Origin: Paracoccaceae bacterium
GTDB taxonomy: Bacteria; Pseudomonadota; Alphaproteobacteria; Rhodobacterales; Rhodobacteraceae
Assembly: GCA_007116575.1 (NCBI GenBank)
Contig: SKIF01000040.1
Location: 1 to 34,721, forward strand
Direction: 5' to 3'
DNA: 34,721 nucleotides
Shown here: piece after piece, positions 8,018 through 17,034 of the stretch
Numbering within the stretch: the stretch's first letter is position 1
Layout of the letters: every line of letters begins with the position of its first letter
Made by a program: the position numbers and the translations under genes
The notes under the pieces: model-generated
The model's input: the letters and a program-made list of their open reading frames with translations, nothing else
Told to the model about the DNA's origin: nothing
The model's database searches: none

Positions 8018-9359
8018 CTATGGCACGATCTCGAGCCAGGAACATGCCGCGTCCGCTCTCATCATGCGGGGATCCGTCTCGAGGCAGGCTGCGATATCGC
8101 TGCGCAGGGCGTCGTCGAGGGTTCTGGGGAGGCGCGTGTCGCGCCCGGTCCGGTCCTCGGCGCGCATGAGCGCGTGCTGCGCCTTCAGCCGTGCGATGGC
8201 ACTTTCATGGACCTTTATCGTCTGGCCCGTCTGCCCGGCATAGCCCTGCAAATCGCGCGCACGGCGTTTGAAGATTCTGCGGAACAGCAGATTGTTACCT
8301 TGGGCATCATGCACGATATCGAGCGGGTCGGCATAGACCCCGGCCTCTTGCGGAAAGACAGAACGCCCGCCAATCCCGATACGGCCGACCTCGCCCAGCA
8401 TCCAGTTGAGCGACACACCGCTGAGATACCCGCGCCCATATCCGCCCCCCCACATCCGAATGCGCCCCGGCAAACCAGACCTCTGTCACATGCGCGCCCC
8501 GAGCCTTTCCGGGCTGGTCGGCGCAATGCTGCCACAGGCGCGGCAACGACATCAGAATCGGCGTATACATCGTGGCGCGGTTGTCATCGAGGGCGACAGC
8601 ATGCAGCACCTTGTCCATATTGCAGACCTGATCTTCATATCTGCCATTCGGCATGTCGATGTCTTCGCGCGCATTCGGCCATCCCAGCGCCTCGACAGTG
8701 TCCCACAGGCCCACCACCGCAAATCGGAACGCCTCCGGCGCGACCCTGCGCTCCAGCCCATGCGCGGCAATCACCCGGTCCACCCGCGCGCGCCGCGTTG
8801 CAAGGCTGTGCTTTCCCTTTTAGGCTCGGTAGAGTTCCGCGATCAGCGCATCGCGCTCGGCGCCTGAGTGCGTTTGCCAGCCACCCTGACCATCAGGCCG
8901 CTGCGCGATATCGACCAGCCCCACAGTGTAAAGAAACCCCGCAAGAATACGCGCAGCATAGGCGCCTCGGCTATAGCCATAGAGATGCGCGATATCTGCG
9001 CCATCGCGATAGGTCTCTGCCAGAAACCGATAGGCTGACCGCACATCCCGCCCGATCCCGAGGCCGGAACCCATTCCGATAATCCCTGTCCCGTCAGCCC
9101 CCACGCCGCTTGTGTAGAAGATCGCCAGGTCCTGTCGGTTCTGATTTTTCGCGAAAGCATGCAGGCGCGAGACATTTGTCACGCTGTTGAGGTCGTTGGA
9201 CGTGCCATCCATGAAAATCAGAAGATTGCGCGCCGCTCCTGCCTGCGCGCGCTCTGAATAATCCGTAATGATCGTTGTGCCTGAACAGGCCGCCATGATG
9301 AAGATGCAGAGACCTGCCGCTATCAGTCGAACATGGCAAAATACAGATGAGAAATGCAT
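8018..9359 (-). pseudogene. DUF2235-family alpha/beta-hydrolase lipoprotein, broken by a stop codon and a frameshift
   Basis: Three segments read as one protein of about 446 residues of the DUF2235 family, alpha/beta hydrolases related to type VI secretion lipases. The first (8820-9359) has a signal peptide with lipobox Cys25 (IMAAC), the FMDGTSND motif at about 49-56, and the nucleophile elbow GYSRGA at 128-133. It ends in an in-frame TAA (8820-8822) after ELYRA. The same frame continues as KGKHSLATRR and the family motif GLWDTVEALG up to AHSDVGG. There a run of seven C (8445-8451, G on the coding strand) shifts the frame by one. The third segment resumes with GYGRGYLSGVSLNWML and runs to 8018. 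Removing one base from the run and changing TAA to a Tyr codon would restore the protein. No T6SS gene is nearby. Confidence 0.85.
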
Positions 9360-9604
9360 CCAGACAGGTTGCGGATCGGCGCCCTTGTGTCAAGGACACG
9401 TTCCGTGCTGGAACATGACAGACAGGTCGCCTCCCGAATTAGATGACGCGCCAGCTTACTGCCCTCTCACACCTAGCGCGATCCGCTTGCCCAAGCGCCC
9501 ATCACGCATTCAGATGCCATTGCATCAGAATCGCGCTCTCTGCCCACATTTTCTTGCCAAAAATACTCAATGTCGAAGCCAGCCATCAGGGCCACGAACG
9601 GAGG

Positions 9605-11119
9605 TCAAAGCCCCAGCTTCGCCGCCACGATCTCGTTCACTGCCTTGGGGTTGGCCTTGCCGCCAGTGGCTTTCATCACCTGACCCACGAACCAGCCTGC
9701 GAGCTTGGGGTTCTGTTTGGCCTTTTCTACCTGCGCGGGGTTGGCGGCGATGGCCTCGATCACGGCGGCCTCGATGGCGCCGGTATCGGTGACCTGCTTC
9801 ATGCCGCGTTCCTCGACAATCGCCGCCGGGTCGCCGCCCTCGGTATAGACGATCTCGAACAGATCCTTGGCGATCTTGCCCGAGATATCGCCCGCCGCGA
9901 TCAGCCGGATGATCCCGGCAAGCTGGCTGGCGCTTACAGGGCTGTCGGTGATCTCGCGCGCGTCTTTCTTCAGCCGCCCGAAAAGCTCGTTGATCACCCA
10001 GTTGGCAGCCTGTTTGCCATCGCCTGCCTCGGCGGCCACGGCCTCGAAATAGGCGGCATTGGCGACATCGGCGGTGAGCACCGAGGCGTCATAATCCGTC
10101 AGCCCGAAATCACCCATGAAGCGGGCCTTTTTGGCGTCGGGGAGTTCCGGCAGCGAGGCCGCGATGTCATCGACCCAGGCCTGCTCGATCTCCAGCGGCA
10201 GCAGGTCGGGGCAGGGGAAGTAGCGGTAATCATGCGCCTCTTCCTTGGATCGCATCGAGCGGGTTTCGCCCTTGTCCGGGTCGAACAGCCGCGTTTCCTG
10301 CACGACTGCCCCGCCATCCTCCAGAATCGCGATCTGGCGGCGGGCCTCATACTCGATCGCGGCCTGGATGAACCGCATCGAATTCATGTTCTTGATCTCG
10401 CAGCGGGTGCCGAGATGGGCGAAGTCCTGCGTTTCCTGATATTTCTCATACTGGCCGGGACGGCAGACCGAGACATTCACATCCGCGCGCAGATTGCCGT
10501 TCTGCATGTTGCCGTCACAGGTGCCTAAGTAACGCAGGATCTGGCGCAGCTTGGTGACATAGGCGGCCGCCTCCTCGGGGCCGCGAATATCGGGGCGCGA
10601 GACGATTTCCATCAGCGCCACACCTGTCCGGTTGAGGTCCACAAACGACATGTTCGGGTCCATGTCATGGATCGACTTGCCCGCGTCCTGCTCGACATGG
10701 ATGCGCTCGATCCGCACAAGTCGTGCCACGCCCGGCCCCATCTCGACGATCACCTCGCCCTCGCCGACAAGGGGGTGATAGAGCTGGCTGATCTGATAGC
10801 CCTGCGGCAGGTCGGGGTAGAAATAATTCTTGCGGTCGAAGGCCGAGACAAGGTTGATCGCTGCCTTCAAGCCCAGCCCGGTGCGCACGGCCTGTTCGAT
10901 GCAGTATTCATTGACCACCGGCAGCATCCCCGGCATGCCCGCGTCGATGAAGCTGACATTGGCGTTGGGTTCCGCCCCGAATGTGGTCGAGGCGCCCGAG
11001 AAGAGCTTGGCCTGGCTCGAGATCTGGGCGTGGATCTCCATCCCGATGACCAGTTCCCAATCGCCCGTCGCACCCGAGATGCGCTTTGCGGCGGGGGGCT
11101 CGAAACTCAGATCCAGCAT
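9605..11119 (-). CDS. gatB: Aspartyl/glutamyl-tRNA(Asn/Gln) amidotransferase subunit B
   Basis: The tRNA-binding and kinase subunit of GatCAB, which converts misacylated Glu-tRNA(Gln) or Asp-tRNA(Asn) to the amide form. The protein has 504 residues, the usual length. It carries the N-terminal [10 protein letters not shown] block near 24-33, the [11 protein letters not shown] signature and [12 protein letters not shown] further on, and a C-terminal YqeY-like helical tail ([14 protein letters not shown]). GatA and GatC are not in the window, as is common when the subunits are scattered. It is transcribed alone, away from the lytic-transglycosylase-like gene, with a 191-base gap containing no recognisable element. 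Confidence 0.97.
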   Translation of the reverse strand: MLDLSFEPPAAKRISGATGDWELVIGMEIHAQISSQAKLFSGASTTFGAEPNANVSFIDAGMPGMLPVVNEYCIEQAVRTGLGLKAAINLVSAFDRKNYFYPDLPQGYQISQLYHPLVGEGEVIVEMGPGVARLVRIERIHVEQDAGKSIHDMDPNMSFVDLNRTGVALMEIVSRPDIRGPEEAAAYVTKLRQILRYLGTCDGNMQNGNLRADVNVSVCRPGQYEKYQETQDFAHLGTRCEIKNMNSMRFIQAAIEYEARRQIAILEDGGAVVQETRLFDPDKGETRSMRSKEEAHDYRYFPCPDLLPLEIEQAWVDDIAASLPELPDAKKARFMGDFGLTDYDASVLTADVANAAYFEAVAAEAGDGKQAANWVINELFGRLKKDAREITDSPVSASQLAGIIRLIAAGDISGKIAKDLFEIVYTEGGDPAAIVEERGMKQVTDTGAIEAAVIEAIAANPAQVEKAKQNPKLAGWFVGQVMKATGGKANPKAVNEIVAAKLGL

Positions 11120-11310
11120 GGGCGTGGGCCTCCGGTGATGGGGTTTGCGCTGTCTTTAGCCCTGCGGGGCAGCGCCAGCAAGGGGCGGATCGGCGATTGT
11201 CCGCGCAAGCATGGGGCCTCACGGGCTCGTGTCGTTGCGCATCGTGGTGATTCGGGGCATTTGCCGCAGCGCAGCACAATCTCCGTGCTGCGTCACTTCT
11301 CGGACACTTC

Positions 11311-11931
11311 ATGCCTGTTTTCACGCCCCTTCGCGCGGCGGTCCTGTCTGGACTGGTCCTGCTCGCGCCCGCCTGCACGCTTTCGGCCCCCGAGGCCGGG
11401 GCGCGCAAATCTGCCCCCGAAATCGTCACCCGCTGGGATCACCGCCCCGAAGCGCCGCTCTGGAACGCGGCCAAGTTCGATGCGCTCGACAATGAGGGAC
11501 AGGCGCTGGTCGCCAGCGTGCCGCGCGATATCGACACCTTCTGCCCGGGCTACAAGGCGGCCGATGAAACGGGGCGCAAGGCGTTCTGGACTGCGTTCTT
11601 CTCGGGGCTGGCGGGCTACGAGAGCACCTGGCGGCCCGAGGCGGCTGGTGCGGGCGGGCGCTATCGGGGGCTGTTGCAGATCTGGCCGACATCGGCCCGG
11701 TTCTACGGCTGTGATCTGTCGCATCCCAAGGGGCTGTATGATGGGCCGACCAATCTGCGCTGTGCCGCGCGCATTGCTGCGCAGGCGGTCGAGCGTGACG
11801 GGGTCGTGGCCGGTGCGCCAGGCCGCTGGGGCGGGGTTGCCCGCGACTGGCCGCCGCTGCGCAATGCCCGCAAACGCGCTGATATCGCGAGCTTTACCCG
11901 CGCCCTTCCGGTCTGCCAGAGCGGTACCTGA
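11311..11931 (+). CDS. Small lytic-transglycosylase-like (SLT-fold) lipoprotein
   Basis: A 206-residue exported protein with a signal peptide and lipobox ending at Cys22 (LLAPAC). The central part has lysozyme-fold features of SLT transglycosylases: GYESTWRPEA with candidate catalytic Glu104, then YRGLLQIWPTSAR, matching the family's GLxQIxPxTA block, and NLRCAARIAA, matching the NxxAGxxYL-type helix. Cys residues at about 78, 134 and 149 could form disulfides in the periplasm. The likely role is local cutting of peptidoglycan. It precedes the FliM-like gene by 80 bases on the same strand, which raises the possibility of a link to envelope-spanning machinery, though this is only positional. 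Confidence 0.8.
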   Translation: MPVFTPLRAAVLSGLVLLAPACTLSAPEAGARKSAPEIVTRWDHRPEAPLWNAAKFDALDNEGQALVASVPRDIDTFCPGYKAADETGRKAFWTAFFSGLAGYESTWRPEAAGAGGRYRGLLQIWPTSARFYGCDLSHPKGLYDGPTNLRCAARIAAQAVERDGVVAGAPGRWGGVARDWPPLRNARKRADIASFTRALPVCQSGT

Positions 11932-12011
11932 GCAACGGAATCTGCGCGCCTGTTCAGCCTTTGCTAACCCTTTTGCGTCAGTCTGGCGCAGGACGGGTGG
12001 TCGGGGCAGTG

Positions 12012-13091
12012 ATGGAACAGGACGGCGCGCAGACAGAACCGCAAGGTACGGGCAGGGCATCTACCCTGGGTCAGATGGCCACCCGGCACCGCAAGGTCGC
12101 CGCGCAGGAGAGGGCGGCGTTTGACTCCGCGCTGCGCGTGGCCTTCGGGCGCATGGCATCGGATTGCCCGGGCCTCGACGGTGCCGTGCAGGACGTACAG
12201 GTGCAAGAGGTCAGCCTGCCCGAGGTGATTGACGAGGCCGAGCCCGGCATGTTCCTGTCGCTGCTCGAGGGGCAGGGAGAGCGGCTGGGCGTGATCATGG
12301 CCTGCCCGCAGGTGCTGGCGGGCATGATCGAGGCGCAGGCCACCGGGCGTGTGGACAGCACCGACCCGCCGCGCCGCAAACCCACCCGCACTGATGCCGC
12401 GCTGCTCGCGCCGATGATCGACGCCTATCTGCGGCTGATCGAGACGCGCTGCGCCGCGCTGCCGCAGGCGCGGCAGGTCAGCGGCTTTGTCTATGGTTCC
12501 TTCCTCGATGACCCGCGTCCGCTGGGGCTGATGCTTGATGACGGGCGCTATTGCCTGCTGCGGCTGCAGGTTTCGCTGGGCTTTGGCGCGCGGCAAGGGA
12601 CCTGGACCGTGGTGCTGCCTAAGCCCGATCCGGCCCCTGCGCACCGCGACGCACCAGAGGCCGAGACGCGCGACTGGTCTGCGCGGTTGGAGGCCACGGT
12701 CAGCGGCTCGCCCGTGCAGTTGCAGGCCGTGCTCTGCCGGGTGCAGGTCACGCTGACCGAGGCGTTGCGCCTGCGACCGGGCGATGTGCTGCGCCTGACC
12801 GAAACGGCACTCGAAGCGCTGGCGCTGGAAACGATCTCGGAACAGCCACTTGGCATCGGTCGGCTGGGGCAGGCGCGCGGCCAGCGCGCCGTGCGCCTGA
12901 CAGCGACGCCCGGCACGCTGACCGATGCGATGGGCGTGTCGGTCTCTCGGGTGGCGCTGCCCGCCACGATCCTGCCCCTGCGCCCGCCGCAGACGGCTTT
13001 TGTCCCCCCTGCTGGCAGCGATGGCGCGGCGCAAGCGGCCGATCCTGATGCGGAACCGACCGGGCCAGAGGGTGATGCCACCCCGGCCTGA
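12012..13091 (+). CDS. FliM/FliN-family (SpoA domain) protein
   Basis: A 359-residue protein whose C-terminal part, about 232-300, reads as a SpoA (FliM/FliN C-terminal) domain: SPVQLQAVLCRV, then ALRLRPGDVLRL, with the late IGRLGQARGQRAVRLT strand. The N-terminal half looks like a diverged FliM middle domain, and the last 40 residues are Ala/Pro/Asp-rich and probably disordered. The ATG at 12012 is preferred over an in-frame TTG 51 bases upstream. SpoA proteins build the switch ring of flagella or the sorting platform of type III secretion, yet no other flagellar or secretion gene is in the window. It could be an orphan or a remnant retained outside a main flagellar cluster. Confidence 0.75.
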   Translation: MEQDGAQTEPQGTGRASTLGQMATRHRKVAAQERAAFDSALRVAFGRMASDCPGLDGAVQDVQVQEVSLPEVIDEAEPGMFLSLLEGQGERLGVIMACPQVLAGMIEAQATGRVDSTDPPRRKPTRTDAALLAPMIDAYLRLIETRCAALPQARQVSGFVYGSFLDDPRPLGLMLDDGRYCLLRLQVSLGFGARQGTWTVVLPKPDPAPAHRDAPEAETRDWSARLEATVSGSPVQLQAVLCRVQVTLTEALRLRPGDVLRLTETALEALALETISEQPLGIGRLGQARGQRAVRLTATPGTLTDAMGVSVSRVALPATILPLRPPQTAFVPPAGSDGAAQAADPDAEPTGPEGDATPA

Positions 13092-13263
13092 TCGCTTGCG
13101 CCAGACGCGGCGTTTGACGGCATATCGCGCGCTTCGGCACCATGCCCGCTTGGTCGGTGCGGGTGGGTGGCGGGGCATGGTCCGGGGGGGCTTTTCGCGA
13201 CGCCGCGCATCCTTCAGGCGGCTGCAGCACGAAACATGGTCGCCGCAGCCGCTACACAAGCAA

Positions 13264-13294
13264 CGGGCCCTGCTGCAGGATGCAGCAGGGCCCG
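13264..13294. terminator. Perfect 14-base hairpin between convergent genes
   Basis: Bases 13264-13277 pair without mismatch with 13281-13294, around a 3-base loop (gga). It lies between the 3' ends of the FliM-like gene (+) and the sulfur operon (-), so it can stop transcription from both sides. There is no U tract on either strand, so it may be Rho-assisted or simply protect transcript ends. Confidence 0.6.
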
Positions 13295-13314
13295 ACAGTC
13301 AGCGCGTGCAGGGT

Positions 13315-13740
13315 CTACCCGCGCGCCAGTTGCTCGATCGTGTGGCGGAAGGGCTCGAGCGCGTAGCCATACCGCGCAGGAATTGCAATCAGATCATCCG
13401 TGGGCCGCGCGCCCGCCTGCGACAATGCCCAGACGATGGATGAGCGGTTGCCCGAGGCGCAATAGGCAAGCACCGGCCCCGCGCTATCACGCATCGCCCG
13501 CCCCTGTTCCGAGACATTGTCGAGCGTGATTGCGCCGCCCACCACCGGGTTCTCGACAAAGCGCAGCCCTGCTGCTCTGGCCGCCGCGCGGATAGCGCTG
13601 GCCTGCACCTCGGTCGGGATCTCGCCATCGGGGCGGTTGCAGATGACCGTCGTGAACCCCGCTTCGGCAATCGCGGCCACATCTTCGGGCGTGATCTGGG
13701 GCGAGACAGCGTAACTGTCGGTCAAGGGACGAATTTCCAT
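13315..13740 (-). CDS. DUF442/TIGR01244 sulfur-linked phosphatase-like protein
   Basis: A 141-residue protein with a protein-tyrosine-phosphatase-like fold. The active-site loop CASGNRS at 94-100 places nucleophile Cys94 before Arg99. This family is often fused or adjacent to persulfide dioxygenases (the Blh group) and is thought to act in sulfide or persulfide metabolism, not as a true protein phosphatase. The start chosen is the ATG giving MEIRPL, behind a ggag ribosome-binding sequence; 20 upstream in-frame codons overlap the transporter gene and look non-coding. It is the last gene of the sulfur operon, 13 bases after the second YeeE/YedE gene. Confidence 0.88.
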   Translation of the reverse strand: MEIRPLTDSYAVSPQITPEDVAAIAEAGFTTVICNRPDGEIPTEVQASAIRAAARAAGLRFVENPVVGGAITLDNVSEQGRAMRDSAGPVLAYCASGNRSSIVWALSQAGARPTDDLIAIPARYGYALEPFRHTIEQLARG

Positions 13741-13753
13741 GATCGGGCTCCGG

Positions 13754-14188
13754 TCAGATGGCGGCAATGCGGTCGATTTGCACCCGGATGGGCTGCGCAA
13801 TGATCATACCGCCGATCATGGCAAGAAGGAAGGTGATGCCGCCGGTTCCGCCCCAGCTTATCGAGGCGATGGCCGGCCCCGGGCAGAGCCCCACCAGCCC
13901 CCAGCCTGCGCCAAACAGCACCGAACCGATGACGAGGTTATGGCCCAGGCGCGGGTCGGGTTTGCCCGGAAAGGGTGTGCCCGCCAGCGATTGCGCGCGA
14001 CGTGTGGTCATGTTCCAGGCCAGCAGCATCGGCAGGATAGCCCCACCCAGCACGAAAGCCAGCGTCGGGTCCCAGGCCCCGAAGATGTCGAGCCAGCCCT
14101 GAACCTTGGTCGTGTCGGTCATGCCCGAGACCAGAAGCCCCGCGCCGAACAGCCCGCCCGCAAGGGCGGCAATGAGGGTCCGTTGCAT
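13754..14188 (-). CDS. YeeE/YedE-family half transporter, second copy (DUF6691-like)
   Basis: A 144-residue inner-membrane protein of four or so hydrophobic helices. It has the LVGLCPGPA motif whose Cys is the conserved pore residue in YeeE/YedE proteins, which import thiosulfate or related sulfur compounds. The start ATG shares one base with the stop of the upstream YeeE/YedE gene. The frame stays open upstream through that gene, but the family N-terminus ([13 protein letters not shown]) marks the real start. With its partner it forms a two-gene version of the full-length transporter. Confidence 0.9.
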   Translation of the reverse strand: MQRTLIAALAGGLFGAGLLVSGMTDTTKVQGWLDIFGAWDPTLAFVLGGAILPMLLAWNMTTRRAQSLAGTPFPGKPDPRLGHNLVIGSVLFGAGWGLVGLCPGPAIASISWGGTGGITFLLAMIGGMIIAQPIRVQIDRIAAI

Positions 14189-14619
14189 CAGATCACTCCC
14201 AGAACATGGCGGAAGAGCACCATCGCGATGCCGCCCGCAAGCAGATAGAAGACAGTCGCCACCATGCCGCGCAGCGAGAAGCGCGAGATGCCACAGACCC
14301 CGTGGCCCGAGGTGCAGCCATTGGCCAGCCGCGTGCCGATGCCGACCAGAAGCCCGCCCGCGATGACGATACCGAGGTTGGAGGTGATGTTGGTGCTGAC
14401 CTCGTCGGAATAGAGCGGCAGCATCAGCGCGGGCACCACGACCAGCGCGCCGAGAAAAGCCACGCGCTCTTGCCAGTTGCCCCAGCCCGAGCGGTCGACA
14501 AGCCCGCCGATCAGCCCGCTTGCTCCCATGATCCGGCCATTGCCGAGAAGGAAGATGGCCGCTGCGGTGCCGATCATCAGGCCACCGACAAGGCCCCAAA
14601 TCCAGTCTGCAGGAATCAT
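14188..14619 (-). CDS. YeeE/YedE-family half transporter, first copy
   Basis: A 143-residue inner-membrane protein. The motif [11 protein letters not shown] near residues 103-113 is the signature of the YeeE/YedE family and includes the Cys thought to handle thiosulfate or persulfide sulfur. Hydrophobic helices cover about 8-28, 50-70, 80-100 and 115-140. It pairs with the second half transporter behind it and follows the persulfide dioxygenase-like gene by 75 bases. Similar pairs (PMP proteins) occur in the BigR operons of Xylella and Agrobacterium. Confidence 0.92.
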   Translation of the reverse strand: MIPADWIWGLVGGLMIGTAAAIFLLGNGRIMGASGLIGGLVDRSGWGNWQERVAFLGALVVVPALMLPLYSDEVSTNITSNLGIVIAGGLLVGIGTRLANGCTSGHGVCGISRFSLRGMVATVFYLLAGGIAMVLFRHVLGVI

Positions 14620-14694
14620 GTTTTTCGTCCCTTTGTGAAGACGACGACAGGGGCAGTCAAAGGTGCCCCTGTCATCTGTGGTGTGTGTTTCGGC

Positions 14695-15558
14695 TCAGAG
14701 CTTGTTGACGGGCACTTTCAGATAGACAGTGCCATTGTCTTCAGCCTCGGGCATCTGGCCTGCACGCATGTTCACCTGCAGCGAAGGCACGATCAGGCGC
14801 GGCATACCCAGTTGCGAGTCGCGCTCGGTGCGGGCGCGGACGAAATCCTCTTTCGAGGCCCCGGCGCCGACATGCTTGTTGGCGGCCTTTTGCTCGCCCA
14901 CCGTCGTTTCCCAGGCGTAATGGTCGCGCCCCTCGGCCTTGTAGTCATGGCCCACAAAGATGCGCGTCTCTTCGGGCAGGGCGAGGATTTTCTGCACCGA
15001 GTCCCACATCATGTCGGCCGAGCCTCCGGGGAAATCGCAACGTGCCGTGCCGAAATCGGGCATAAACAGCGTGTCGCCGACAAAGGCCGCATCGCCGATG
15101 ACATAGGTCAGGCAGGCGGGGGTGTGGCCCGGGGTGTGCAGCACATCGACGCGCAGCTGGCCGATATGAACCTGATCGCCCTCGGAAAAGAGCTGGTCGA
15201 ACTGGCTGCCGTCGCGCTCGAATTCGGTGCCTTCATTGAAGACCTTGCCGAAGGTGTCCTGCACGATGGTGATGTTGCGCCCGATGCCGATCTTGCCGCC
15301 GAGTCGCTCCTGCAGATAGGGCGCGGCCGAGAGGTGGTCGGCATGGACATGGGTTTCGAGCAGCCACTCGACGCGGTAGCCCTTTTCCTGCACGAAGGCG
15401 ATGACCTCGTCGGCGGATTTGGTCGAGGTGTGGCCCGAGGCATAGTCGAAATCCAGCACCGAATCGATGATCGCGCAGGCAGTGCCATTGGGGTCGCGCA
15501 CGACATAGGTGATGGTGAAGGTATCTTCGTCGAAGAAGGCGGTGACTTCGGGTTTCAT
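14695..15558 (-). CDS. Metallo-beta-lactamase-fold persulfide dioxygenase (Blh/ETHE1 type)
   Basis: A 287-residue enzyme expected to oxidise glutathione persulfide to sulfite, detoxifying sulfide. The metal-binding motif THVHADHLSAA has His70, His72, Asp74 and His75. Further on come HTPGHTPACLTY and GDTLFMPDFGTARCDFPGG, the latter typical of the persulfide dioxygenase branch rather than glyoxalase II. The start is the ATG giving MKPEVTAFF, preceded by a caggagac ribosome-binding sequence. It is the first gene of a four-gene minus-strand operon with two YeeE/YedE proteins and a DUF442 protein. The usual ArsR-type regulator (BigR or SqrR) is absent from the window. Confidence 0.92.
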   Translation of the reverse strand: MKPEVTAFFDEDTFTITYVVRDPNGTACAIIDSVLDFDYASGHTSTKSADEVIAFVQEKGYRVEWLLETHVHADHLSAAPYLQERLGGKIGIGRNITIVQDTFGKVFNEGTEFERDGSQFDQLFSEGDQVHIGQLRVDVLHTPGHTPACLTYVIGDAAFVGDTLFMPDFGTARCDFPGGSADMMWDSVQKILALPEETRIFVGHDYKAEGRDHYAWETTVGEQKAANKHVGAGASKEDFVRARTERDSQLGMPRLIVPSLQVNMRAGQMPEAEDNGTVYLKVPVNKL

Positions 15559-15586
15559 TGGTGTCTCCTGTGTTCGTCTGAGCCCG

Positions 15587-15614
15587 AATATAGACACAAT
15601 AAAACATATTGCAA
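15587..15614 (-). promoter_or_regulatory. Promoter of the persulfide dioxygenase operon
   Basis: On the minus strand TTGCAA (15614-15609) is followed after 16 bases by TATATT (15592-15587), in the only clearly AT-rich stretch of the window. The predicted transcript start lies about 20 bases before the ATG at 15558. Confidence 0.6.
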
Positions 15615-15626
15615 GTTTTGAATGTT
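15603..15626. promoter_or_regulatory. Inverted repeat over the sulfur-operon -35 box
   Basis: AACAT (15603-15607) and ATGTT (15622-15626) are inverted arms flanking the -35 box at 15609-15614. Such a placement suits a repressor such as an ArsR-type persulfide sensor. The arms are short, so the assignment is tentative. Confidence 0.4.
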
Positions 15627-15739
15627 AAGTTTTTTGGTTTGAATGAAGAAAAGCGCGGAGCGGACTGGGGCAGGGCTCTGGTGTCATTCAGGACAGCAGG
15701 CCTTTGAGCACGGGAAGCATTGTGGGCAAGCTGATTGCG

Positions 15740-15765
15740 GGCAGGGGGCAGCACCGCCCCCTGCC
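15740..15765 (-). terminator. Hairpin after alanine dehydrogenase
   Basis: Bases 15740-15749 (ggcagggggc) pair perfectly with 15756-15765, around a 6-base loop. It starts 14 bases after the ald stop codon on the minus strand. No U tract follows, so the efficiency is unclear. Confidence 0.55.
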
Positions 15766-15778
15766 TTGGCAAGCAAGC

Positions 15779-16897
15779 TCAGACGCGCAGGGCTTTTGCG
15801 GGTGAGAGCACATCGATGCCCAGCGCCTTGCCGACCGCGTAATAGGTCAGGTGGCCCGCATGGGTATTGAGCCCCTCCATCAGATGCGGGTCATCTTCGC
15901 AGGCCTTGCGCCAGCCCTTGTTGGCCAGGGCGAGCATGAAAGGCATGGTCGCATTGCCCAGCGCAATGGTCGAGGTGCGCGCCACCGCACCGGGCATGTT
16001 GGCGACGCAGTAATGCATGATCCCGTCGACCTCGTAGATCGGGTCGGCATGGGTGGTCGGGCGCGAGGTCTCGAAACAGCCGCCCTGGTCGATGGCGACA
16101 TCGACCAGCACCGCGCCCGGTTTCATCGCGCCAAGCTGCGCGCGGGTCACGAGCTTGGGCGCAGCGGCACCGGGGATCAGCACTGCCCCGATCACCATAT
16201 CGGCCTCCTGCACCAGTTCGGCTGTGTTGCCGCGCGAGGCGTGGCGGGTGCGGAACTGGGCGGAGAACACGTCATCGAGATAGCGCAGCCGGGGCAGGGA
16301 CATGTCGAGCACGGTCACATCCGCGCCCATCCCGGCGGCGACACGCGCAGCATGGGTGCCGACAACGCCGCCCCCGATCACCACCACTTTCGCCGGACCT
16401 ACACCCGGCACCCCGCCCATCAGCACGCCGCGCCCGCCATTGGCCTTTTGCAGGGTCCAGGCCCCCATCTGCGGCGCGAGCTTGCCCGCCACTTCCGACA
16501 TCGGTGCCAGCAGCGGCAAGCCGCCATTGCGGTCGGTCACGGTTTCATAGGCGATGGCCGTGACCCCCGACTCGAGCAGGTCGCGCGTCTGGTCCGGGTC
16601 GGGGGCGAGGTGCAGATAGGTGAACAGCACCTGCCCCTCGCGCAACTGCTTGCGCTCGACGGCTTGCGGTTCCTTCACCTTCACCACCATCTCGGCGCGG
16701 GCAAAGACCTCTTCCGCCGTGTCGACGAGTTCCGCGCCAATGTTTTCATAGTCTGCATCGTCAAACCCGGCCCCGGCCCCGGCGCCGCGCTCGATGAGCA
16801 CGGCATGGCCATGAGTGATCGCTTCCTGCGCGGCATTGGGCGTCAGGCCCACGCGAAATTCCTGCGGCTTGATCTCTTTCGGACAGCCAATCAGCAT
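15779..16897 (-). CDS. ald: Alanine dehydrogenase
   Basis: Interconverts L-alanine and pyruvate plus ammonia using NAD. The 372 residues match the usual length. The canonical active-site residues are in their expected places: Arg15 in FRVGLTP, Lys75 in VKVKEP and His96 in TYLHLAP. The Rossmann motif VIGGGVVG follows in the middle of the chain. The start is set by the family N-terminus [10 protein letters not shown] and a strong gggagg ribosome-binding sequence seven bases upstream; the longer open frame upstream is not coding. The gene is divergent from an Lrp/AsnC regulator, with a 137-base shared control region. Confidence 0.97.
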   Translation of the reverse strand: MLIGCPKEIKPQEFRVGLTPNAAQEAITHGHAVLIERGAGAGAGFDDADYENIGAELVDTAEEVFARAEMVVKVKEPQAVERKQLREGQVLFTYLHLAPDPDQTRDLLESGVTAIAYETVTDRNGGLPLLAPMSEVAGKLAPQMGAWTLQKANGGRGVLMGGVPGVGPAKVVVIGGGVVGTHAARVAAGMGADVTVLDMSLPRLRYLDDVFSAQFRTRHASRGNTAELVQEADMVIGAVLIPGAAAPKLVTRAQLGAMKPGAVLVDVAIDQGGCFETSRPTTHADPIYEVDGIMHYCVANMPGAVARTSTIALGNATMPFMLALANKGWRKACEDDPHLMEGLNTHAGHLTYYAVGKALGIDVLSPAKALRV

Positions 16898-16989
16898 GTC
16901 ATCCTCCCTTGTAGAATTGCGCGCAGGATATTCCACAGTCCGGGGGAATTCCTTGACTGTTGCGGGCAAATTGGCGGAAAGAGAAAAAG

Positions 16990-17013
16990 AAACTGCGCCG
17001 AATGGTGCAGTTT
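16990..17013. promoter_or_regulatory. Inverted repeat in the ald/regulator intergenic region
   Basis: AAACTGC (16990-16996) and GCAGTTT (17007-17013) are perfect 7-base inverted arms with a 10-base spacer. They lie 22 bases before the regulator start and 93 before ald, a reasonable place for autoregulation and control of ald by the adjacent Lrp-type protein. Confidence 0.45.
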
Positions 17014-17034
17014 GCCGAAGGAGATTGCGCTGCA

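Noticed and set aside
13754-14599. One long frame that would fuse both YeeE/YedE segments
   Set aside because: The upstream half of the frame is a wrong-frame reading of the first YeeE/YedE gene, whose own frame shows the [11 protein letters not shown] motif.
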